A stretch of 64,000 bases of DNA from Sitta carolinensis (lineage: Eukaryota > Chordata > Aves > Passeriformes > Sittidae), in NCBI GenBank assembly GCA_032173965.1, contig CM063290.1, positions 1,116,001 to 1,180,000 on the forward strand, written 5' to 3'. Made by a program: the position numbers and the translations under genes. The notes under the pieces are model-generated. The model had not been told where the DNA came from and did not search any database. It saw only the letters and a list, made by a program, of their open reading frames with translations. Of the stretch, positions 21,010 to 32,892 are shown one piece after another; the first letter of the stretch is position 1, and the number at the start of each line of letters is the position of its first letter.

Positions 21010-24000
21010 CTGCCGAGAGGAAAACAGCGATCGGTGCTCAGAGCTCCCAAGCTACTGCAAGAAGGCAGGCTTTGTCCCTAGGGGATCAGGGAGTGTCTCA
21101 GAGGCTGGCTGCCCTGGGGAAGGCTGGGGTCAGCGATGTGGGATTTAAGGTCCTTCCAATCCCAATCACTCCTGGGTGTCTTTTAGTAGAGCTCATTTGA
21201 AAATGAACAGCTCAAACTAACGCCAGAATGCAGCACCTTTTGTCCACCTTTACTAGGGGCTAGCATCAACACCAGACCACTGATAGGGTGTTGCCTTTTT
21301 CCTCACTGAGATCCAAGTGGGCAGCCTCCAACTTAGACGTGACCCTCAAGATTCTCAGAATATCCCCCCATCTAAGGACAGCAACAATTCCTGTACCACG
21401 AGAGGGGCAGAGCCGTGGAGAGCCTGGCTTCACCAGACACCACTGCCACACCTGGGGCACTCCTGTCCCCTCCAAGGGCACTGTGCTCCCAGACTGCTCT
21501 CACTTGTAATGGCATCCTTATGAAGACTAACAAGGGAAGAGCAACACCAGCCCAGCCTCCTCAGGTACAGTGCAGTTAGGACAGGCTAATTTCACAGCCT
21601 GAACCTTTAAGAGCAGCCCCACCCCCAGCACTGAGAACCTCAAGCCAAGCCTTCCTCTCCCTTTCACTGGCCAGCACTCAGGAGTGCCCCATGCCCTGCA
21701 GTGCCTGTGTGGGGCAGTTCCCCCATGCCCTGGCAGTTCCCCCCATGCCCTGGCAGTGCCCTGTGTGGGCAGTGCCCCCCATGCCCTGGCAGTGTCCTGT
21801 GTGGGGCAGTTCCCCCCATGCCCTGGCAGTTCCCCCATGCCCTGGCAGTGCCCTGTGTGGGGCAGTGCCCCCATGCCCTGGCAGTTCCCCGCAGCCCTGG
21901 CAGTGCCCTGGCAGTTCCCCCCAGCCCTGGCAGTGCCCCCCATGCCCTGGCAGTGTCCCCCAGCCCTGGCAGTGCCCCCATGCCCTGGCAGTGCCCTGTG
22001 TGGGACAGTTCCCCCCATGCCCTGGCAGTGCCCTGGCAGTTCCCCCCAGCCCCGGCAGTGCCCCCCATGCCCTGGCAGTGTCCCCCATGCCCTGGCAGTG
22101 CCCCCATGCCCTGCAGTGCCCTGTGTGGGGCAGTTCCCCCCATGCCCTGGCAGTGCCCTGTGTGGGACAGTTCCCCCCATGCCCTGGCAGTGCCCCCCAT
22201 GCCCTGGCGGTGCCCCCCATGCCCTGGCAGTGCCCCCCATGCCTGGCAGTGCCCCCCATGCTCTGTGGCACTCACTGCCTGCGGGGGCTGTGGGAGCGCG
22301 AGCGGGACTTTGTCCGGGAGCGGGAGCGGCTGGCGCTGCGGCTGCTGCGGCTCCTCTTGCTCTCCTTCCTCAGCCTGCAGGGCACAAACCAAACTGCTCA
22401 GCACCAGCTCCTGCTCTGCTGCTGGAAGCAGCTGCACTCCGGGTCCTCCTGTCAGGAGTTTGACTTACCCGTTGTAAGGGCTCTTTGAGGTTTGCTGCCT
22501 CTCTTCTGGCTCTTTTTTAATGGTTTTGGTATTCACAGACACTGGAGATTTCTCCTCAGCTTTTACTTCTCTTGGGGAAGCTACGAATTAAATTGCAATT
22601 CAAAATCAGTTCTTTATTGGTCCTTTGTCATAAACATGCTGTACATCCCTCACCTTCACCAGGTTTTGCACTCAGTGGAGATATAAACTCTACATCTATT
22701 ATTTTATCCCACCTCTCCACTAATATTCACCCCTGGAATGGGATATTTGTGGGGAAACCCTCTGCTCATGAAGGAGGAACAGCACTGGGACCTTCAGAGC
22801 ACACAGCCATGCTCACCTGGGGCCAAAAGGTACAAAAGAGAAGCTGCCCCTTTGCCCCACAAGACAGAATTTGTTACCTTGGCATTTATTTCCAATGCTA
22901 TGGAAAGGATTAAGCCTGCCCAGCAAAATTACGGATTTCATCTTTACAATAATGGCACAAATCTAAACGAGTAACAAACAAAATTATCATCTGGGGCCGT
23001 TAAGCCCTGCAGAGCTCCTGCTTTCAAACTCAGCCAACCTCAGCTCCCTCCTCACAGAAAACACTTCCCTTGTTCCATACGAAATTCACACTGCCCAGCC
23101 CAAAGTCCTCTGAAAGCTCAGGACTCTTCAGCAGAGAGCTCAGACTGGCCAGCTCAAAATGTGTGTTCCACTGAATTCCCTCTGCTGCCAAGGCAGTGCA
23201 TCTCTCCCTCCTCCATTTCCTGCCCACCAGCTGTCTGCCCTCACTGCACCAAAGAGGTGCCAAGTGCATTAAAAACAACCAGGGGAAGGAATTTTCACAG
23301 ATACCTGCTGCAAAGGGAGCCAGGAAGGCTGTTGCAGCACCCCCAAACAAAATCCAAAAGCCTCTCTTCACATCACAGAACAACACAGCAACTCCTGCTT
23401 CATTATCTCATTCTCTTAAGGGTGCATATTATTAATATATCACTTTAAACCACCACAAAATGTTTTTCTGTTCAGAAAACAGACTTACATGGTTTGGATG
23501 CAGGAGAAAAGCCACCCAGTGTTGAGAGTGCTGGAGTTCCATCTGGATTTAAACCTTTTGCCTTCAGTTTTGCCTCCTGTAGAGCCATTTTCCTCTTTTC
23601 TACTTCTTTATCCAGAAATTCATAATTAGGCTGTGGAAGTAACAACCAGTTAAGAAGCTGAACCAATGTAATTGATATTACATCTCATTTCTGAATAATA
23701 CTGAGCTGGCTTTTAATGATCTGTCCAGTAATGCAACTTCAGAGTTTGTTATCTCCTCAGAGGAGCCCTTCTCACTAGTACGTCTGTATGAGGCATTCCC
23801 AAACTTTTCTGGACAAGCCTAACTCAGCTCGAGCATCAAGCAGCAAAACCCAACACGTCAAACTCACCTTCTTTCTGGTATAAAGCTTCAGAGTTGTTAA
23901 GCAGATCTCCTGAATCTCCTCTTCCGTGGTGCCAAAGAGCAGGAACCAGTGAGGACGGGTAGGCAGCGGGATCTGAAAATCCAACACGGAGAAGCTCAGT

Positions 24001-27000
24001 GATTTCAGGTCAGGTTTTGTTGAAACATTTCCATGAATTTCCTTGGAAGTGGAGCAGCAGCCCTGAAGGCAGAGCTCAGGGCAGCCAGGGCTCACCTGCA
24101 GGGCTCTAGCAGCGAGGTAAATGCACGCACACGCGATGGTCTCGGGCTGGAAGCGAACGAACACGTTCGTCCGCAGGCTGTCGTTCATGTAATTCCTAAA
24201 AAACCAAAGCAGCACAGGTTGGAACTCCAGCTGGTTTTTATTTAGAGGCTAACAATACTGGAGACTCAATTGACTTTATTATTTTTTCTGTTGTTACATG
24301 AAACGTGTGATTTCTTTCGGGTTGTGTTGGATATTTGCATGTCACGCTGTAACGGTCTGCGCCACTGCCACTGTTTGAAACCCCAGGGCAATAATGCCTA
24401 GCAATAAACCCAAGCAGTGTGGAACTGCCACTTCCCAGGTCAACTTACCCTGGGAAGTGTCCACCGAGTTACAATTTAACACCACCAAGGGGTTTGTAGT
24501 TAAAAATCAAGGCAGAACTCAAGAGCCACCAGGAGACAAAGGCGTATTTTGAACATACCATCATTCAGAGGCTGTGTGCAACCTGCAGAGTTCATAAAAC
24601 TCTGCCTGCATTTAAATCTGGTGCTTTGAGTCACCTGGACTTCATCCAGGGAGATGCACCCCATTTGCTCAGTGTTGGAAAAGACCTGTGAGTTAGAACC
24701 CTGAGCTCCTGAGCTCCAGCTGTGTCACACACAGGGCTGGCACTGCCAATAACACAGCCCAGAGATCCGGGACCAGCAGAGCTGCAGGGATCTCTGAATT
24801 CCCAAAGGAGAGAGAACAGCAGTCAGTCAGTGAGGACTCTACACCCCCATGCCCAGCCTGGCTGCTAAGTGAACAACATGCTGCATGCACTGTCACCCTC
24901 TGTTTAACTCGAGTTTCAACCTTCAATCAACTAAAGAAACGCCGGCAGAATGGTCCCCCACGTGTCCTTCAACATACAGCAGGTAGGCAACAAAGACATC
25001 GAGAAACAGTTGTAACAGTTACTTCTAGAACCAAATATACAAATCCTGGCGCCAGGACAGAACTAGGAGGTGCTGCCCGATGGCTTTGGGTGGCGGCAGG
25101 GAACTCGCTGAGGCTTGCACTGGCTTGGCTGGAGAGAAGGGCAGCCAAAGCAGCCATCCCCAGGTCATGGGCTGAGGTGCAGAGGGCAGAGCTCTATGAC
25201 TTACCAGCAGGGACTACCCTTCAATCAAAGAGTAGAAAAAAGAACAAAGTTAAATTGAGTTCTCCATCGCTACGGCGGAATCAAGCCATGAAAATAGTAA
25301 GCAGAAACAAGCACCACGAGATTGTCCAAATGTGTTTGGCTGGTAACTTACATCTCATTGCTTTGCATAGGAATCAGCAGGCTTGTTATTTCTGCTACTA
25401 TTTTCCTGGCTAGGAAAAGAATGGAAAATAGCAACTTACCAGGCTGTCTGTACCAGGGTTTGATTACGTTCACATTCTAGGACTTGTAAATACATAACAA
25501 TGATCTGAGGAACAAGGAGGGGGGGAAAGAGAAAAAAGGATTCAGTTTCAACACATAAAACGGGAGTAAGGAAGTAAATATACACATATGTAACAATAAA
25601 ATCAAACAGTGTGCCCAAACAATGGGGGCTCCTCTGCAAGCACACACTCTAAGCTCTCCTGTCACCCATTACATTCAGACAATTCTTTATTTCACTACTT
25701 TTCCACTATTTTCAAACCAGCCACCTTTATTTACCCTTTGCCAGGGAAGTGACTGTGGTTGTTTGCCCAAATACTCTGGCAGAAGCCTTAATAACTACAG
25801 GAGAATAAAGAGGAGAATTCAGGTCATTCTGACACCTGTGTTTCTTGTTCCACAGCTCCCAGGGGTGCCACCAAGGTAGAGTAAGAATTACAATTACATT
25901 ATTATTGAGAACTCACCTTATGAGGATGCTTGACATGAACACAAAATCCCAACTCCTTCAGTACCCTCCTTTCTGCTTTGATTACTTGATTTTTGGTGTT
26001 TATGTAGTTCTGATCAAGTATCAGGGGGCTTGGAGTCCTATAGTTTGCAAGAAATAAAATCAAAACTGTTTTGCATATCCAAAAATAACGGCAACTCTGT
26101 TTTCCCTTCCAACCAACTAATGGCAACAGAAACCGGTTTTCAACTCCTGCAAGCAAGTTTAAGCATTAATCTTGTGCTGTCCAAGTTTAGATAAACTAGT
26201 TTAGTTGCTGCTTCTGGCTAGCTACAGATTAGATGGCTGAGATAAAAAAAAAACAATCTTCTGCTCCTGTGTATGCCAACTGCACTGCTCCAGCTGCTGG
26301 GAGGAGTTGGCTTGATGGGGGCACTCCCAAGAATTTTTCCTCTCCGTGGCAGAAGGAATCCTGTGCCAGGCAGGATTTCAAAGCAGAAGGAAGCCAGGCC
26401 AGGGTTCTCACTGGCATGAAAGTAGCAGCTCCTGCTCTAGGAACTGCAGTTTCCTGTGCTCTGAGGAGCAGCTGATTGCCCCTTCAGAGAAGCCAGCCCT
26501 GCCCTGTGATGTGTGAACAGCTGAGCAAGCACAGAATTCACCTGGGAAATGGGCAATCTGCCTGGGCCTGCTCCCCTCTCCAGGGGGACCAGGGAGGAGC
26601 CTGCTGCTGTCTGCATCTGCAAAACAACAGCTCATTTCAGAGATTCCAAACCCCAGCACTGTCCACTCTAACTCCTTCCAAATCCAAGCCCTGAACTGTC
26701 CAGAGCAGGTTCAGTCACAATAACCTGCTGGCCACCTGATGCACAAGTGTCACTCCATTGCAGCCTCTGTGCTTTGTCCGTGCTTAGACTTGACCTTTCA
26801 ACATTCCACACGGCATATTTTAATCCACTTCCTCCTGAAGACACACCAGCTTTTTCCCTGTAATATGCCTCACACATTCCATGTGCTTTCCAAAGCAGAA
26901 CAATGTTTTTTGCAGCTCGTCATGCTCTAATAAACCACGGTCTGTGTACACAATACACCCCAAGCACTGGTGACAGATTTATTTTACATTACCTTCAAAA

Positions 27001-30000
27001 TTAAAAAAACCAAAAAAGTAATGCAAAGTGGATTTGAAATACAGCTTCTGTTGTATCAGACAAAATATTTCACTGCCAACTTGCGAATTCCAGGAGTGGA
27101 TCTCACTTCTCTTCCCTGATAGGTCACAGAACAGAAAAGCACTCAAAAGCCCAAGGTTCCCAGCCCAGGCAGGAAGGGTCCATTTAATGACAAGGCTGGA
27201 ATAATCCAGTTTATGCCACGACCCCTGCAGTCACCTGGAGAGGCACTATGGCCATGGGCAAAGGACACAGCAGCCTTCTCTAATTAAAGCACCCGAGGCA
27301 GGAGCTGTGCCTGCTCTTCCCAAGGGGCTGAGATGCAGCTCCCAGCTGCTCTGGAATGAACAACTGCAGCTTCCTGGTGCCAGGATGGACCTGCAATTCC
27401 AGCACTTTCTCATTATAGAAAACACCACCTTCTCCATGTTCCAGCAGAGTAACTTCTCTAGTTAAGTGTTACTCTCACTCAGCAGGGCAAGTTTACAAAG
27501 TTTTTCATTTCAGCTCCTCTAAAGAAACCCAAAATTGGGAGATTTTTTTTGCTTATGGTTGGTCGTTTTTCTTTTCTCCCCATAAATTAACAGAGAAAGT
27601 AAAGCTTTTCAAGCCTCTCTAGGGTAACTACTGCAGTGAGGAGCTGATTATTTTCTGAACATTTCAGCCCTACAGAGACAGGCTGAACACTGCTCTGGAG
27701 AGGGACAGTGGAACAACCCAGCTGAGCTCTTCCATCAGTGAAGCTGATTCCCTTCCAGTTCTTTCCCCCACTTTTACTGGTGCTGCTAACATTTCCTTCA
27801 GTGCTGCTCTCCCCAGCTTCATCTCGAGATCCCTGGCATTAACAGGATCTGCAGAGCAGCACCCAGAGCGAGTTCAGGTGTGCGGGTTTGTCAGCAGAAA
27901 GCTCCAGCCCAGGTGGGAGGTCTCGGGTTAAACACTCAGGACAGCCAGGACTTGCAGTCCATGAAAACAATCTCCAGTGGGAGTGCTCGGGATCATCCAC
28001 CACCCCACCTTCCACAGGTCCCTGCATTCCCTGAGAGCTCTGGCAGGAAGTTAAGGTGGCTCCAAGTGCAGCAGGACAGATGGGAATTTGCAGTATTTTA
28101 AGTTCCACAGCAGAGGGACAGGAGATCCAACCTGCCAAGTGTGCTTGGCTTTACTCTGCTGTCCCACAGTCCTCTGGTCACAAGCCCTACAGCCCTAAGG
28201 AAGCCATAAAACCCATCAGTTTATCCAGACAAACACAGCCTTTTATCCACTCATGGAAAAATAAAAATCTGCAGGAGACTTTAAGTGTTTTACTGCACCT
28301 TATTACTGGCACAAGTCAGGTTCTCCACTGCATTGATTCACTAATTTAATATTTTTGCCATAAAGTCTGCCATGTTGGTAAACAATTATTTACACGTTAG
28401 AAACTTCTGAGATTCCCCTTTGAAAAACTTCTTTGTTTTCTACTAAGAAGAAAGAGGAACTCTGCCAGTGCATTTGCTGCACTTAATTCTCAGTACGAGA
28501 ATTATCTCAGGGCCAAGTAACAAACAAGAGAAAAATTATTTACAGGCTTATATAGTAAATACAAGCTCCAAACCCAGTATAGCCAAGGAGTGTTGCAAGT
28601 TCCTGCTTGGAATCTGTTCCTACAGACCAGCACTAGAGCTCCAGGCAAGACTCCATCTTTAAGAACAGAGCACACAGAGGCCCCTCTGGGAAGTCAGTCC
28701 AACACTTAAAATGCAAAAATCTCGACTGGGATTTAGATTGTGTAACAACCCAGAAGATTAACAGACACTGCAATGTGTTTGTAACAATCAATAAATTACA
28801 AATACTTTTTTTTTTTTTAAATCACTCTGACAAACGAGACCATAAGTTCTCCACAGAGCTGCAGCTTCAGTTGGTGTAATATTAAACTTTGATGTCTTTG
28901 GCATGACTAATACTTGGAGGAGCAGTGCCCTGCGTGGAGTTTTGATCCTAATGAGCAAAGCACTTGTGACAAGTACAGCAGAGCACCAGCACCTCACTTC
29001 AAGGAGCAGAGATCTGTCCTGCTGGTCAGCAAAAGAGCACCAGTTCTCTGTTTGTCCCCAGGATCACAACCACAAGCAGCACAGGTTGGCAGGCAGTCTG
29101 AAGGCACTAAGAACGTGTCATTAATGCAGCCCCACTGCAGGGCCCCTGAGTGAGGAACAGCTGACTGAGCACCTCAAAGCACCACGTGAGATTACAGCAC
29201 CACACGAGTCACATTTCCAGGCTCAGGACCTTCTGCAGCTTTCAGGCACAGTTAAAAGAAATAAAATCAACTTCAAACTACATTCTACAAGTTAAACAAC
29301 AGTTGGCACTTTGCTCAGAACAGAGAGGTTTTGGCACACAGTTATTTAAAAAGCAGTTTTTCCATAGTACGAGCTTTTCTCCATGCACACAAACATTTTT
29401 ACATGCAGTTCTACATCACATATGCTCGTCAAAGATCCCAAAGAAAATATGCTTGTCCAAAACACTTATTTAGCTTTTTCTTACTTCTCAGCATTAGAAA
29501 TACCACCTCAGTTGACTACATGTCTCATAAAAAGAAAATTCCAATGCAATTCCCAGTTCTGCAAACAGGTACATAGCAGGGACTGCTTACATCATAATTG
29601 ATAAAAATGTACAAATTCAAGACTTCCGCACCCTTGTTTTACTGTGAATTCAAACTGCAATTATACAGAGCCAGAAAGTGGAACTAAGAACCCAAAACTG
29701 GTTAAGAAAGAAAGCAAAGCCTACCCAAACTACCCCAAATTCGTGTGCAGGTTAAGAGCTTCAGTTAACAGAAATGCTAGACTAAAAGAGAAAGTACAGC
29801 AGCCTGTTTCAGTTCTGGGTTGTGTGTGAGAGACTAACTACAGCCTAAGTGTTAGCTTCAGTAAAAAAATAAAATAAAAAAAGGTCAAGCTAGTATTCTA
29901 AAAACCTGGACAGCAAAGAAAAAAGCTTATAACAAGATACAGGAGTTCTTCCAAATGGTTCACCAGCGGCCAACCTGTTAGTCCCCCGATTCCAGTGACC

Positions 30001-32770
30001 TATGCTCAGAGCACTGGCTTCTCCTTGGGGATTTTCGATACTTCACTCACTGTTGCCATGACGACAGCTTCATCTTTATGTACCACTCCACATCACCCAG
30101 GCTTTGGTAAATGTAGCTGGTCGCTGTATAGTCGGTTGCAAGGGAAAAAAGAGTTGAAGTTAATAACGTGTACAGGTGATGGAACTGTCAGCTTGTAAAA
30201 AGTACAGAAAAACGTTTACATCCTGCTTGCTAAAAAAAAAAAAAAAAGGGGAGGGGGTGTGTGTGTGTGTGCGAGTCTGAATGTCAGACTGCAGCGTTTT
30301 GGAGGTTAATTTCATGCAGATTCACTCAGAATCGCAGAGCAACAATACCCATTTCTCCCGAAAATAATGGGTAGCAGTGCACGATTTCTCTGGCATGATG
30401 CACTTTAGGCACCACGTAACATGCACAAGTTGGGATTTGGAACAGGCTAGCTGGAAAGATTTAAATTCACAGGTTAAGTTCAGTTTCTCTGATCCTTCAC
30501 ACAGCACAAAGAAACAAACTAATTTGTATTCTCTTTGCAAAGAAAAGCAAGGCATATGATTAATTAACCTTCGCTGCCTGGACGGAGGCCAGAACGTTAC
30601 TAATCACTGAGCCTGCTCCAGTAATTCCAGCAACCAGACTCCCTTAATGACTCTGGAAGACAATCCCACTGAATTCACACCTGGCATAACTTCACACAGC
30701 TCTCTCAGGGCCAGCAGGGAGCACAGCCTTGAAGGCCAGACAGAACAAAGTTAAATTCCAGAGTGTAACACCAACGCTTCCCTCTTGGATCCAGCACTAA
30801 CTAGGACAACGCCATGAGGAGGCAGGAAAAGCCAAAGCTCTGCCTTCAACAGAAGCACAACCAGGATAAAGATACCAACAAACAGCTGGCTTGCCCAAGG
30901 CATTTCTACCCTGTTTCTCAGAAAAGCTTGCACAACACGAGCTGAAATTCCTGCCTGACACAGGGCAGGGAAATAAAGTGTGAATTAAACGCTGTAGCTG
31001 AAAACAAAATCCTCCTGTAACTACGGAGTACCTGAAGGTTTAAGCAATCAGGCACCAGAAGCAAAGCTGAAGCCTCCAATCCCAGACTGTGGCACTGCTG
31101 CCCGACAGAATTAAGGAGATTTTGTGTTTAACAGCAGCCTAGAGAACTCTTTCCCTTCAACCACGCCTTTCTCCCTTCAATGCATCGGTTATTCGCTTTA
31201 CACGTGAAAAACGCTGCTTTACACGCCGAGGGCAGCATTAGGCACTCAGCACTGGGACAGCTCTACCTGCACACGGCCAGGGGAGCTCAACCCCACCTGC
31301 ACACGGCCAGGGGAGCCCCACTCCAGCTGCCAGGCACACGGCACCAGAACAACGCAGCCCCCATTTCCTACACCTAAAAATGCCTTCAGCCTCCCGGGCT
31401 GGGTTACACATCCCTCACCACTACAGCTGCAAACACTGCAGGCCAAACCAGGCCCTTCCTCAGGTACTTTCTAAAATGGCTTCTTCGAGAAGACAACGTG
31501 GTCACCACTCCAAGTTCAGCTTTTCCTTAACGGTACTTTCTGAGCACCACACCCACGCTTGGGCGGCCACAGACTAGCGAGAAAAAAAAGCATCAGGGCA
31601 GTCGAGTACGGTTAAAAACCTGCAGAATACACAGCAACTCACTAACTGGCTACTCACACCTAACACAACCTTACAGTAACTACGAGACACCAAAGAAACA
31701 ACAAACAGGCCTGGAGCTACAACCGTGGTCCTAAAGCTAGAACCAATACTTGCCAATCATAACTTGTAGCTAAATCAACAACGAAAACGGGTCTGCCAAG
31801 TGAACCAAAGCAGAAGCAGCCGAGATTGCACTGTACTGCCTACAGAGCAGCCAACGGGCACTCCCTTCTCAACTTTAGGTCGTTGAACTTAGCCTGGAAA
31901 AATACTGTGAATTGAGAACTGCAGCGTACATTAGTGGTAACAGGTGCTTATGCTCATAACAAAGCTGATCTTACCTTTTTGCTCTTAACTGCCGCAAGTG
32001 ATGGAACACGTTGATCACGTCCCTTATCCGACGAGGCGCCTCTTCGATTTTGGACGCGAGATTGATGCAGGCCATAGCAACAATCTGAAAAGAAGCCCCG
32101 TTTCCGTTAAGCAAACAATTCTCAGCCCGGATAAAACGAGAATTACGTAACTAAGAAGCAAATCCGCCAGGCTCGAAGCGAGCGGCCTGCGCGGCGCGTG
32201 GCCGCCCCAGCCGGTGCCCCCGGGCCGCGCTCACCTCGAAGCTGTGCTTGACGAAGGACTTGGAGTAGAAGAACCGATGGAAGAGCACCTGCCCCGTCGC
32301 CATGGCCACCTGCGAGGGCAGAGCAGGAGGAGGGAGAAGGAGCCCAGTCAGTGCCCGGGCCCAGCCGCCGCCATTTTGTGTGAGGCGCCGCCGCCCCCCC
32401 CGCGCCGCCTCACGCCCTTCCCGCCGCCACAATGGCGGCGCCCGCCCTTCCCTTCCTTCCCTTCCCTTCCTTCCCGTCCCGCCCGGCCCCGCTGGACGCC
32501 CCGGCAAGGGCCCACCTGCGGCAGCCGCAGCAGGATGCCGGCCGCCTGGATGAGCTCGCAGCCCAGGATGCGCAGGTCGGTCTCGCACTGCAGGTCCAGC
32601 CCGTCCTGCATGGAGGGGGTGGGCGAGAGCCGCTCCTCGGGGATCAGCGAGTGGTCGATGGTCAGCGACACCTCGGAGTAGAGGCGGTCGCCGATGAGGA
32701 TGCCCGGGGCGGCGGCGGGCGGCGGGGCGGGCGCGGCGGGCGCGGCGGGGCCCGGGTGCGCGGCGGCCAT
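20658..32770 (-). CDS. CCNL1: Cyclin L1 (complete, 11 coding exons, 511 aa)
   Basis: The coding exons, 5' to 3', are 32516-32770, 32235-32309, 31975-32084, 25917-26037, 25440-25504, 24096-24195, 23868-23972, 23489-23630, 22469-22580, 22276-22374 and 20658-21009. All have GT-AG ends and matching phases, giving 511 residues against 526 in human. Cyclin L1 is a nuclear-speckle cyclin that pairs with CDK11 and CDK12/13-type kinases and regulates pre-mRNA splicing. Residues 1-23 are an Ala/Pro-rich leader. About 65-290 carry the two cyclin boxes ([60 protein letters not shown]). 360-511 is the SR domain ([38 protein letters not shown]) ending SGHGRHRR. The start is the only in-frame ATG before the conserved [24 protein letters not shown]2 is excluded by the L1-type [17 protein letters not shown] exon and by VEPH1 as neighbour. 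Expression is probably tuned by a poison exon in intron 3. Confidence 0.97.
21095..21175 (+). mobile_element. Short CR1 3' tail
   Basis: Contains 'gggatttaaggtccttccaa' followed by 'tcccaatcactcctggg'. Confidence 0.65.
21690..22262 (+). repeat. Minisatellite in CCNL1 intron 10, open in all six frames
   Basis: About 570 bp of 'ccccccatgccctggcagtg' units with an alternating 'ccctgtgtggggcagtt' piece. No stop codon occurs on either strand in the core, so all six frames are open, which explains several 200-265-codon frames that are not genes. Confidence 0.95.
22276..22374 (-). CDS. CCNL1: CCNL1 exon 10, SR repeats
   Basis: Encodes [20 protein letters not shown] then [12 protein letters not shown]. 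Flanked by acceptor gccctgcag and donor gtgagt. Confidence 0.95.
22469..22580 (-). CDS. CCNL1: CCNL1 exon 9
   Basis: Encodes [20 protein letters not shown] then [16 protein letters not shown], the linker before the SR domain. Flanked by acceptor aattcgtag and donor gtaagt. Confidence 0.95.
22581..23488 (-). other. CCNL1 intron 8, no feature seen
   Basis: Unique 908-bp intron. I see no transposon or tandem repeat in it. Confidence 0.7.
23489..23630 (-). CDS. CCNL1: CCNL1 exon 8
   Basis: Encodes [40 protein letters not shown] and FSPASKP. Flanked by acceptor ttccacag and donor gtaagt. Confidence 0.96.
23868..23972 (-). CDS. CCNL1: CCNL1 exon 7
   Basis: Thirty-five whole codons, [20 protein letters not shown] then [15 protein letters not shown], form the end of the second cyclin box. 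Flanked by acceptor attttcag and donor gtgagt. Confidence 0.96.
24096..24195 (-). CDS. CCNL1: CCNL1 exon 6
   Basis: Encodes [20 protein letters not shown] then [13 protein letters not shown], the core of the second cyclin box. Entry and exit phases agree with exons 5 and 7. Confidence 0.96.
24196..25439 (-). other. CCNL1 intron 5, no feature seen
   Basis: Unique 1.24-kb intron, free of recognisable repeats. It could contain alternative exons, but I see no strong candidate. Confidence 0.6.
25440..25504 (-). CDS. CCNL1: CCNL1 exon 5
   Basis: Encodes [20 protein letters not shown] then A, with two bases of the following Trp codon. Flanked by acceptor cctcag and donor gtaagt. Confidence 0.96.
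25505..25916 (-). other. CCNL1 intron 4, no feature seen
   Basis: Short unique intron. No repeat or extra exon is recognised. Confidence 0.65.
25917..26037 (-). CDS. CCNL1: CCNL1 exon 4
   Basis: Encodes [20 protein letters not shown] then [20 protein letters not shown], the most diagnostic cyclin L1 block. Flanked by acceptor aactatag and donor gtgagt. Confidence 0.97.
30051..30123 (-). other. CCNL1: Candidate CCNL1 poison exon (73 nt)
   Basis: On the sense strand a pyrimidine-rich acceptor ending 'gcaaccgactatacag' is followed by 73 nt and a perfect donor gtgagt. Spliced to exon 3 (which ends in AG), it reads [13 protein letters not shown]. Inclusion would therefore end the protein at about 156 residues, inside the first cyclin box, and the 73-nt length would shift the frame anyway. 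Splicing-regulator genes commonly use such exons to limit their own expression through nonsense-mediated decay. Short cyclin L isoforms of this kind are also known. Confidence 0.7.
30233..30273. repeat. A-run and (TG)n microsatellite
   Basis: An A15 run, ggggaggggg, then (tg)8. Confidence 0.85.
31975..32084 (-). CDS. CCNL1: CCNL1 exon 3
   Basis: Encodes [20 protein letters not shown] then [16 protein letters not shown]. This is the [15 protein letters not shown] signature of the first cyclin box. Donor gtaaga. Confidence 0.97.
32235..32309 (-). CDS. CCNL1: CCNL1 exon 2
   Basis: Twenty-five whole codons, [20 protein letters not shown] then KHSFE. Flanked by acceptor ctcgcag and donor gtgagc. 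Confidence 0.97.
32516..32770 (-). CDS. CCNL1: CCNL1 exon 1 with start codon
   Basis: Eighty-five codons from ATG at 32770. A poly-Ala/Pro leader is followed by [20 protein letters not shown] and [18 protein letters not shown]. Donor gtgggc. The frame is open upstream through the GC-rich 5' flank, but no conserved residues precede this ATG. Confidence 0.95.
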
Positions 32771-32890
32771 GGCGGCGGAGCGGGCGCTCGGTGCGGGTCC
32801 GCTCCCGGCAGCGGCCGCGCGCAGACTGCGCGGCCCCGCGCCTGACGCACGCGCCAGCGCCGCGCGCGCGCGGGGGGCGGCGGGAAAAAG
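32771..32890 (-). promoter_or_regulatory. CCNL1: CCNL1 CpG-island promoter / 5'UTR
   Basis: A very CpG-dense stretch (runs such as gcgccgcgcgcgcgcggggg) directly upstream of the start codon, continuous with GC-rich exons 1 and 2. No TATA box is seen. The transcription start is probably here, but it cannot be placed exactly. Confidence 0.65.
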
Positions 32891-32892
32891 AG

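Larger units (their letters stand above)
21010..22275 (-). other. CCNL1 intron 10
   Basis: The intron holds a CR1 tail (21095-21175), a unique middle and a minisatellite that begins within about 15 bp of the exon 10 donor. Confidence 0.8.
26038..31974 (-). other. CCNL1 intron 3, repeat-free, with alternative exon
   Basis: A 5.9-kb intron without any CR1, LTR or minisatellite that I can recognise. It carries only homopolymer runs, one (TG)n tract and the candidate poison exon at 30051-30123. The absence of insertions contrasts with every other intron of this size in the window. Confidence 0.7.

Noticed and set aside
20136..21200. 354-codon and 330-codon open frames on the + strand
   Set aside because: They are antisense to the CCNL1 last exon and its stop-bearing minisatellite, and the openness comes from the GC repeat.
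21527..22488. Six overlapping frames of 197-265 codons
   Set aside because: All are the stop-free intron 10 minisatellite.
20658..32770. CCNL2 instead of CCNL1
   Set aside because: The exon 4 block [17 protein letters not shown], the GHGRHRR end and the VEPH1 neighbour all fit CCNL1.
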